Below, piece after piece: positions 1-4,814 of a stretch of 7,039 nt of DNA. Within the stretch, counting starts at the first letter, position 1. Each line of letters begins with the position of its first letter. A program made the translations under genes and the position numbers. Source of the DNA: an uncultured Flavobacterium sp. (GTDB lineage: Bacteria; Bacteroidota; Bacteroidia; Flavobacteriales; Flavobacteriaceae); the NCBI GenBank assembly GCA_946479395.1, contig CAMLFV010000141.1:1-7039 (forward strand), in the 5' to 3' direction. The notes beneath the pieces were generated by a model. It saw only the letters and a list, made by a program, of their open reading frames with translations, was not told the origin of the DNA and did no database searches.

Positions 1-133
1 TTATGACGTAGCTGATATGTTGAAATTCAGAAACTTCGGTAAAAAATCGTTAAGTGAAATTCAGGAATTGGTGAAATCTAAACAATTATCGTTTGGTATG
101 AACCTTTCTAAATTCAAGTTAGACGAAGAATAA
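1..133 (+). CDS. rpoA: RNA polymerase alpha subunit, C-terminal end (partial, 5' end outside window)
   Basis: The frame beginning at base 2 gives 43 residues and then TAA (131-133). It contains the block [18 protein letters not shown] followed by [15 protein letters not shown]. This is the end of the alpha C-terminal domain: the helix-hairpin-helix-like DNA-binding part that contacts UP elements and activators, then the short Bacteroidota tail. The [10 protein letters not shown] stretch is a hallmark of alpha, so identity rests on motif recognition in a short fragment. In the cell it would be part of core RNA polymerase. The gene normally sits at the end of the ribosomal-protein operon with rplQ (L17) directly after it. 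Here there is no room for rplQ, because a convergent gene begins 51 bases later. A stand-alone alpha-CTD-like protein cannot be excluded, since the N-terminal domains lie outside the window. Confidence 0.85.
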   Translation, partial: YDVADMLKFRNFGKKSLSEIQELVKSKQLSFGMNLSKFKLDEE

Positions 134-135
134 TT

Positions 136-174
136 TAAGTTTTAGGTTGTAAGTTTCATAGAACCTAAAACTTA
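136..174. terminator. Inverted repeat between convergent rpoA and gldA, probable bidirectional terminator
   Basis: A perfect 13-bp stem is formed by 136-148 and 162-174 with a 13-nt loop. It starts 3 bases after the rpoA stop and ends 10 bases before the gldA stop (which lies on the minus strand). The position between convergent genes suggests a shared terminator. The stem is AT-rich and has no strong U-tract on either strand, so it is not a textbook intrinsic terminator. The heptamer TAAGTTT occurs twice (136-142 and 150-156), so the right arm could also pair with the second copy in a shorter 7-bp hairpin. Confidence 0.5.
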
Positions 175-184
175 TAACATAGAA

Positions 185-1081
185 CTACATCGTTTTCTCT
201 CTAAAAATAGTTTCCAGATTTTTATTTTTAAGCTGCATAGATAAAATCTTTACATCTAATTCTTTAGCAAAATCAAAAAGGGTAGGGCGCATGTCTGTAT
301 CCGTATTAAAGATAAGTTCCCACTGCATATCGTGTATATTGTGAAACAATTTTAAGTTAGGCAAACGCTTAATGAATTCCTCTTCAATTTTAAGGTCGAA
401 CTCAATTTCAATAACCTGATCGTTTTCATTGCTAAACATCTGTTGCAATTTGTTATCGGCAACAATAACCCCGCTTTTAATAATAATAACGCGATCACAA
501 ATTGCCTCAACTTCCTGCATAATATGGGTTGATAAAAAAACAGTTTTATCTTTACCAATATTTTTTATCAAATCACGAATTTCGGTCAGCTGGTTTGGAT
601 CCAATCCTGTAGTAGGTTCATCTAAAATCAACACTTCCGGATCGTGCAATAAAGCCGTTGCCAAACCAACACGCTGACGGTATCCTTTAGATAATTGTCC
701 TATTTTCTTATGTGCTTCGAGCGTTAAACCTGTAAGCTGTATCACTTCGTCAATACGTTTTTTGTCAGCCTTATAAACATCTGCATTAAAAGCCAAATAC
801 TCGCGCACGTACAAATCTAAATAAAGCGGGTTGTGTTCAGGCAAATAGCCAATAGATTTCTGAACTTCTTTCGGGTGTGTATTCACATTAAAACCATTTA
901 CAATTGCAGTACCGTTATCGGCTTCAATATACGTGGTTAAAATTTTCATTAAAGTAGATTTTCCGGCACCATTCGGACCCAGAAAACCGACAATTTCCCC
1001 TTTGTTAATTTTAAAATCAATGGTATCTAACGCCTTTTGCGTTCCGTAATTTTTAGAGATATTTTGTACTTCTATCGACAT
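185..1081 (-). CDS. gldA: Gliding motility-associated ABC transporter ATP-binding protein GldA
   Basis: The product is 298 aa and is the cytoplasmic ATPase of an ABC transporter. In F. johnsoniae GldA acts with the membrane proteins GldF and GldG and is linked to gliding; the substrate is unknown. Visible motifs are Walker A GPNGAGKST (35-43), a Q-loop region YLPEHNPLY (79-87) with Glu where Gln is usual, signature LSKGYRQR (130-137), Walker B VLILDEP (150-156), D-loop GLD (159-161) and the switch His in STHIMQEVEAICDR (H186). A roughly 80-residue C-terminal extension follows, as in GldA-like multidrug/gliding ATPases. The start is ATG at 1081-1079: an upstream in-frame TTG at 1102 lies inside the predicted promoter -7 box, so it is probably not transcribed. 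gldF and gldG are not in the window, and in F. johnsoniae too gldA is encoded apart from them. A related general ABC ATPase is the alternative, but overall similarity to remembered GldA sequences is high across the whole length. Confidence 0.9.
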   Translation of the reverse strand: MSIEVQNISKNYGTQKALDTIDFKINKGEIVGFLGPNGAGKSTLMKILTTYIEADNGTAIVNGFNVNTHPKEVQKSIGYLPEHNPLYLDLYVREYLAFNADVYKADKKRIDEVIQLTGLTLEAHKKIGQLSKGYRQRVGLATALLHDPEVLILDEPTTGLDPNQLTEIRDLIKNIGKDKTVFLSTHIMQEVEAICDRVIIIKSGVIVADNKLQQMFSNENDQVIEIEFDLKIEEEFIKRLPNLKLFHNIHDMQWELIFNTDTDMRPTLFDFAKELDVKILSMQLKNKNLETIFREKTM

Positions 1082-1099
1082 AGAATTTCTTGTTTTACA

Positions 1100-1127
1100 C
1101 AAAAGTAACTATTTTTTTGTAATACAA
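1100..1127 (-). promoter_or_regulatory. Promoter of gldA, Bacteroidota type (TTG / TAnnTTTG)
   Basis: Read on the minus strand, TACTTTTG (1107-1100) matches the Bacteroidota -7 consensus TAnnTTTG exactly, with TTG (1127-1125) 17 bp upstream as the -33 element. The predicted start of transcription falls near 1093-1095, leaving a leader of only about 12-15 nt before the ATG at 1081. The -33 element lies in an 11-bp palindrome shared with the divergent promoter. Confidence 0.6.
1117..1127. repeat. 11-bp palindrome TTGTAATACAA between divergent promoters
   Basis: TTGTA and TACAA flank a central A (1122) as a perfect dyad. The left half supplies the -33 TTG of the rightward promoter and the right half supplies that of the leftward gldA promoter. 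A further TTGTAT lies at 1144-1149. It could be an operator or simply two back-to-back -33 elements. Confidence 0.5.
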
Positions 1128-1146
1128 TTTGTTTTGTTTTATCTTG
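1117..1146 (+). promoter_or_regulatory. Putative promoter of the T9SS-cargo gene
   Basis: TTG at 1117-1119 (preceded by a run of T) is followed after 20 bp by TATCTTG (1140-1146), a near match to TAnnTTTG lacking one T. Transcription would start around 1151-1153, giving a leader of about 22 nt, A-rich and without a Shine-Dalgarno sequence before the ATG at 1175. It is weaker than the opposing gldA promoter. Confidence 0.4.
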
Positions 1147-1174
1147 TATAGGTTAAAACAAAAAAATAATTCTT

Positions 1175-2143
1175 ATGAAAAATCTTTACATTATTTTATT
1201 TTTAATTGCTTTTCAATCAATAAATGCGCAAGTATTGTGGAGTGATGATTTTGATAGCCATCCCGTTGGTTTATTAAGTACAGACCCTACTGGTGTAACT
1301 CCTGGCTATGGTGGTTGGCATGTTAAAACAACTTATGGACAAATACAAATTGTTCCAGAAACTGGTCGTGGTAATATATTGGCAATAGGTTGGGTGCAAA
1401 ATTTAAATGGTACGTGGAATGAATATTGTAGTCAGGAAAATGTTGATGTTTTGTGGAATGCGCGTAACAAGAATAATAATATTTTAAAATTTGAATTTGA
1501 AACGCAGGCATTTAGTGTGCAATATTCCTATTTACATGATGTTTATGTAGGATTAAGTAATACACCAGGTAATTTACAATTTAGAGGTAAAATCGAAAAA
1601 AATAATTCTTATGTGTGGTTAGGACCAACAAATGGGGCTAAAGTTTTCAATTATTATAATAATTGGATAAAAGTAGAAATTTATATAGATTATACAACAA
1701 ATACCATACACTTTTATGCGCCGGGTTATGTATATAGAACGGAAAAATTTAATAATATTGGGCAGCCAGATAAAGTAGTTGTTGGAGATAGTTTTCATGC
1801 TAAAGGTAGTCCTCTTACCCCTGCATTATCTACAAAAATGGATAATATGAAAATAACTGCAATTCCAACATTACCCTCTTACTTAAATATTGATGAAATT
1901 TTAGCTTCAAAATTTAATGTGTTTCCAAATCCTGCAACGGATGTTATTACCATAACCAATAACGAAAATATAGGTGTTCAGCAGATAGTAGTTTATGATA
2001 TAAACGGAAAAACTGTAAAGTCAGAAAATTATAATCACGAAGACGAACTACAATTGGATATTTCAGATTTAGCATCGGGTACGTATATGTTACATGTTAA
2101 AACCAATCAAGGTACAGCTGAAAAAAAAGTGGTTAAGAAGTAA
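1175..2143 (+). CDS. Secreted protein with T9SS type A C-terminal sorting domain, function unknown
   Basis: The product is 322 aa and is predicted to be exported by Sec and then carried across the outer membrane by the type IX secretion system. Residues 1-18 form a signal peptide (Lys, hydrophobic core, then NA|Q at 18/19). Residues 20 to about 235 have no motif I recognise. The pattern, DDFDSHPVG at the start, alternating beta-strand-like segments such as WIKVEIYIDYTTNTIHF (164-180), and KMDNMKIT near the end (221-228), resembles concanavalin/LamG-like jelly-roll domains, which is an inference only. Residues about 247-322 are a clear sorting domain: FNVFPNPATDVITI with the PNP motif (251-253), IVVYDINGKTV (271-281), LDISDLASGTYMLHV (294-308) and a basic end, KKVVKK. 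The gene stands alone, divergent from gldA and closed by a terminator. Codon use is AT-rich like its neighbours, and no catalytic residues are evident. Confidence 0.88.
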   Translation: MKNLYIILFLIAFQSINAQVLWSDDFDSHPVGLLSTDPTGVTPGYGGWHVKTTYGQIQIVPETGRGNILAIGWVQNLNGTWNEYCSQENVDVLWNARNKNNNILKFEFETQAFSVQYSYLHDVYVGLSNTPGNLQFRGKIEKNNSYVWLGPTNGAKVFNYYNNWIKVEIYIDYTTNTIHFYAPGYVYRTEKFNNIGQPDKVVVGDSFHAKGSPLTPALSTKMDNMKITAIPTLPSYLNIDEILASKFNVFPNPATDVITITNNENIGVQQIVVYDINGKTVKSENYNHEDELQLDISDLASGTYMLHVKTNQGTAEKKVVKK

Positions 2144-2171
2144 GGAACTATTTAAATGATTATAGTAATTC

Positions 2172-2208
2172 AACCCCAATAAAGTATTAAACTTCGTTGG
2201 GGTTTTTT
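2172..2208 (+). terminator. Intrinsic terminator after the T9SS-cargo gene
   Basis: The arms AACCCCAA (2172-2179) and TTGGGGTT (2197-2204) make an 8-bp stem with four G-C pairs and a 17-nt loop. The end of the right arm runs straight into six T (2203-2208). It lies 28 bases after the stop codon and isolates this gene from the aro cluster. Confidence 0.85.
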
Positions 2209-2267
2209 AATGAAATTAATAAGGAATATAACATCTTAAATAATTAATAATATTGCTGAAATATCTG

Positions 2268-2275
2268 TAAATTTG
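2268..2275 (+). promoter_or_regulatory. Promoter -7 box of the aro-rsgA-dtd cluster
   Basis: TAAATTTG matches the Bacteroidota -7 consensus TAnnTTTG exactly and ends only 4 bases before the ATG at 2280. Transcription from it would start at or next to the start codon, giving a leaderless or nearly leaderless mRNA. No TTG sits at the usual distance upstream; the nearest, 2253-2255, is 12 bp away. A weaker alternative, TAATATTG (2248-2255), would give a leader of about 18 nt. Confidence 0.45.
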
Positions 2276-2279
2276 CGGT

Positions 2280-3362
2280 ATGACGAAAGTAAGCGAAAAA
2301 GCTTTGTGGTTTAAGCAATTATCGGGTAACAAACCTTTGATAATCGCAGGTCCGTGCAGTGCCGAAACTCCTGATCAGGTGTTGGAAATTGCGCACGGAA
2401 TTAAAGATCAGGCAACCATTTATCGGGCAGGAATCTGGAAACCAAGAACACGCCCGGGTGGTTTTGAAGGTGTTGGTGCCATTGGTTTAAAATGGTTGCA
2501 GCAGGTTAAGGCAGAAACCGGAATGCTTTTGGCTACCGAAGTTGCTACTGCAGAACATGTAGAGTTGGCTTTGGCACATGATATCGACGTTTTGTGGATT
2601 GGCGCGCGTACAACTGTGAATCCTTTTGCGGTTCAGGAAATTGCCGATGCGTTGAAAGGAACTAATAAAATTGTTTTCATAAAAAATCCGGTGAACCCCG
2701 ATTTAAGTTTGTGGATTGGTGGTTTTGAACGTTTGCAGAATGCAGGCATCGAGAAGTTAGGATTTATTCACCGTGGATTTTCAAGCTACGAAAAAATAAA
2801 ATATCGTAATAAACCCGAATGGCAAATTCCGATTGATTTGCAGATTCGTTTTCCGGAAATTCCGTTGATTAACGATCCATCGCACATTACAGGAAATCGA
2901 GAGTTAATTCAACAGGTGGCTCAAAAAGCATTAGATTTAAATTTCGATGGATTGATGATTGAAACACATTGCACGCCCGATTTGGCTTGGAGCGATGCTG
3001 CACAACAGGTTACACCAAATCAATTACAAGACATATTATCGAATTTAGTATTGCGTGATTCGTTGAATTTAGAAGATTCGTATGTGCATGAAATGAATAT
3101 GTTTCGAACAAGAATCGATGAAATTGATACACAAATTTTAAAATTACTAAAAGACCGTATGCAGATTGCCGACGAAATTGGTTTGCTTAAAAAAGCAAAA
3201 AACGTAGCCGTTTTACAACCAGAACGTTGGCAAGAAGTTTTAATAAAAATGCGCCGCGAAGGCAAAGAAAATAAATTGGGCGAAGCTTTTATCATCTCAT
3301 TGTTCAAGGCAATTCACGATGAAAGTATCACAAGACAAGACCATATTATCAATAGAAAATAG
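2280..3362 (+). CDS. aroG: Bifunctional DAHP synthase (type I-beta) / chorismate mutase (AroQ class)
   Basis: The product is 360 aa and cytoplasmic. The N-terminal domain condenses phosphoenolpyruvate and erythrose 4-phosphate to DAHP, the first shikimate-pathway step. The C-terminal domain turns chorismate into prephenate for Phe and Tyr synthesis. Synthase motifs: AGPCSAE (23-29, metal-ligand Cys26), KPRTRPGGFEG (54-64), ATEV (85-88), GARTT (108-112), KNPVNPD (135-141), HRGFSSYE (164-171), DPSHITGNR (199-207) and IETH (227-230). The mutase helices begin near 270. By alignment with E. coli mutase from memory, R276, R293, K304 and R316 correspond to Arg11, Arg28, Lys39 and Arg51. Fusion of the mutase at the C-terminus is the arrangement seen in Bacteroidota (for example Porphyromonas), where the mutase domain can mediate feedback inhibition by prephenate. 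The ATG at 2280 is the only start that keeps the first active-site motif in its usual place. It is the first gene of a cluster, and rsgA follows after 6 nt. The symbol is a convention and aroA or aroF are also used. Confidence 0.93.
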   Translation: MTKVSEKALWFKQLSGNKPLIIAGPCSAETPDQVLEIAHGIKDQATIYRAGIWKPRTRPGGFEGVGAIGLKWLQQVKAETGMLLATEVATAEHVELALAHDIDVLWIGARTTVNPFAVQEIADALKGTNKIVFIKNPVNPDLSLWIGGFERLQNAGIEKLGFIHRGFSSYEKIKYRNKPEWQIPIDLQIRFPEIPLINDPSHITGNRELIQQVAQKALDLNFDGLMIETHCTPDLAWSDAAQQVTPNQLQDILSNLVLRDSLNLEDSYVHEMNMFRTRIDEIDTQILKLLKDRMQIADEIGLLKKAKNVAVLQPERWQEVLIKMRREGKENKLGEAFIISLFKAIHDESITRQDHIINRK

Positions 3363-3368
3363 AAGTGA

Positions 3369-4337
3369 ATGACAGGAATTGTTTATAAATCTACAGGAAG
3401 CTGGTACACCGTAAAAGCTGATACAAACGAGTTTTTTGAGTGTAGAATTAAAGGGAAATTCAGAATTAAAGGTATTAAAAGTACCAACCCAATTGCCGTT
3501 GGCGATAAGGTAGATTTTGATTTGGAAACTTCGGCAGATGTAGTTACGGGCGTTATAACCAACATTCACGAACGCAAAAATTATTTAATTCGCAAGTCGG
3601 TAAATCTATCCAAACAGGTGCATATCATAGCTACAAATATCGATGTACTTTTTATTTTGGTTACTATTGACAATCCGGTTACAACCACAAGTTTTATTGA
3701 TCGATTGCTGGTAACTGCCGAAGCGTATGGCATCGAAGCGGTTTTGGTTTTTAATAAGGTAGATACTTTTTCAGAAGAAACACTGAACGACCAATTGTAC
3801 CTGCAATATATTTATGATAAAATAGGATACAAATGTTTACGAGTATCGGCTGCCGAAGGGAAAGGTTTGGATAAACTGAAAGCTGAAATGATTGATAAAG
3901 TTTCAATGTTTACCGGGCATTCGGGTGTTGGGAAATCAACATTGGTAAATGCGTTGGAACCTGGTTTGAATTTAAAGACGAAGGAAATATCAGAACAACA
4001 TCAGCAAGGTCAGCACACTACCACTTTTGCCGAAATGTACGATTTAAGTTTTAACGCAAAAATTATTGATACACCCGGAATCCGTGGTTTTGGTATTGTT
4101 GATATGGAACCACAGGAAGTTGGCGATTATTTTCCTGAATTTTTTATGTTGAAAGATCAATGCAAGTTTAATAACTGTTTGCATCGCGAAGAACCTCATT
4201 GCGCGGTGAAAGATGCGTTAGATGCTGATGAAATTCCATGGTCGCGCTACAAAAGTTACATTCAGATTTTAGATGGCGATGAAGATAATTACCGAACCGA
4301 TGCTTATGGAAACGGTAAAAACCCCGATGTAGAATGA
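3369..4337 (+). CDS. rsgA: Ribosome small-subunit-dependent GTPase RsgA
   Basis: The product is 322 aa and cytoplasmic. RsgA is a GTPase that binds the 30S subunit and helps its late maturation, releasing RbfA and checking the decoding centre. The sequence shows the family's circularly permuted order. An N-terminal OB-fold comes first (about 1-75). The GTPase motifs then run G4 NKVD (129-132), G5 SAA (160-162), G1/P-loop GHSGVGKST (183-191), a Thr-rich G2 at HTTT (216-219) and G3 DTPG (234-237). A C-terminal zinc motif follows with C265, C270, H272 and C278. Length is normal for the family. It starts 6 nt after the DAHP synthase stop, and its TGA stop overlaps the dtd ATG (ATGA, 4334-4337), which points to translational coupling within one operon. 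All key residues are present. Confidence 0.95.
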   Translation: MTGIVYKSTGSWYTVKADTNEFFECRIKGKFRIKGIKSTNPIAVGDKVDFDLETSADVVTGVITNIHERKNYLIRKSVNLSKQVHIIATNIDVLFILVTIDNPVTTTSFIDRLLVTAEAYGIEAVLVFNKVDTFSEETLNDQLYLQYIYDKIGYKCLRVSAAEGKGLDKLKAEMIDKVSMFTGHSGVGKSTLVNALEPGLNLKTKEISEQHQQGQHTTTFAEMYDLSFNAKIIDTPGIRGFGIVDMEPQEVGDYFPEFFMLKDQCKFNNCLHREEPHCAVKDALDADEIPWSRYKSYIQILDGDEDNYRTDAYGNGKNPDVE

Positions 4338-4786
4338 AAGCAGTAATACAGCGCGTTTCACAGGCATCGGTAACAATAAACAACGAAAAAGTTGCCAATA
4401 TTGGTTTAGGATTACTGATTTTAGTAGGGATTGAAGATGCCGATACAAAAGAGGATATTGATTGACTAACTGCAAAAATTTCGCAACTCCGCATTTTTAA
4501 CGATGAAAACGGAGTAATGAATAAATCGGTTCAAGATGTGAACGGAGATGTTATTGTGGTAAGTCAGTTTACCTTGCATGCATCCACCAAAAAAGGCAAT
4601 CGTCCATCTTATCTAAAAGCATCAAAACCGAATATTGCCATTCCGTTATACGAAGCTTTTGTTACTTCAATGGAAAAATCAATAGGAAAAAGAGTTCAAA
4701 CCGGGCAATTTGGTGCAGATATGAAAGTAAGTTTGCTAAACGATGGTCCAGTTACAATTATAATCGACACAAAAAATAAAGAATAA
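4334..4786 (+). pseudogene. dtd: D-aminoacyl-tRNA deacylase Dtd, interrupted by an in-frame TGA at codon 44
   Basis: Dtd removes D-amino acids (and mischarged Gly) from tRNAs in the cytoplasm. The frame from ATG 4334 reads MKAVIQRVSQASVTI..., the typical Dtd N-terminus, and through a TGA at 4463-4465 it continues in the same frame to TAA 4784-4786, 150 codons in all, which is the normal family length. Motifs after the stop are intact: SQFTLHA (77-83, with the catalytic-site Thr), GNRPSY (88-93), FGADMKV (126-132) and NDGPVT (136-141, with the Gly-Pro motif). As written, translation gives a 43-residue stub. A restart at the in-frame ATG 4517 would give an 89-aa fragment (4517-4786) lacking the N-terminal strands, unlikely to fold as the normal dimer. 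The expected residue at codon 44 is Trp (DIDW-LxxKI), so one base change, G to A at 4465, explains the break. A base-call error or UGA readthrough by tRNA-Trp would make this a working gene. Confidence 0.85.
4463..4465 (+). other. In-frame TGA (premature stop) replacing the expected Trp codon of dtd
   Basis: This is codon 44 of dtd, between GAT (Asp43) and CTA (Leu45). It is followed by C, and UGAC is a weak termination context in E. coli. No other real gene in the window has an internal TGA, and Trp elsewhere is encoded by TGG. Confidence 0.9.
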
Positions 4787-4814
4787 AAACAAAACATAAT
4801 TACGCTAAACACTT

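Noticed and set aside
429..677. Plus-strand open frame inside gldA
   Set aside because: It is antisense to the Walker B, signature and H-loop region of GldA and has no independent coding signal.
1082..1102. Longer GldA starting at TTG 1102 (seven extra residues)
   Set aside because: That TTG is part of the predicted -7 box, the extra residues are not in GldA as remembered, and the ATG at 1081 gives MSIEV, the typical start.
3020..3569. Minus-strand open frames opposite the DAHP synthase and rsgA
   Set aside because: They are shadows of well-supported plus-strand genes and show low-complexity, motif-free translations.
4463..4465. Genome-wide reassignment of UGA to Trp
   Set aside because: Trp is encoded by TGG throughout the window, only one internal TGA occurs in over 5.5 kb of coding sequence, and rsgA uses TGA as its stop. 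The rsgA case is weak evidence, since a TAA follows two codons later (AAG CAG TAA), but a free-standing nonsense change is simpler.
4463..4465. Selenocysteine insertion at the dtd TGA
   Set aside because: The position is structural Trp, not a Cys or redox site, and no convincing hairpin follows the TGA.
4168..4494. Minus-strand open frames across the rsgA-dtd junction
   Set aside because: They lie opposite the conserved zinc motif of RsgA and the Dtd N-terminus and have no recognisable domain.
4728..4735. TAAGTTTG as a promoter -7 box for the DUF3857 genes
   Set aside because: It is inside dtd coding sequence, the nearest TTG (4710-4712) leaves only a 15-bp spacer, and such a short degenerate motif is expected by chance in AT-rich DNA.
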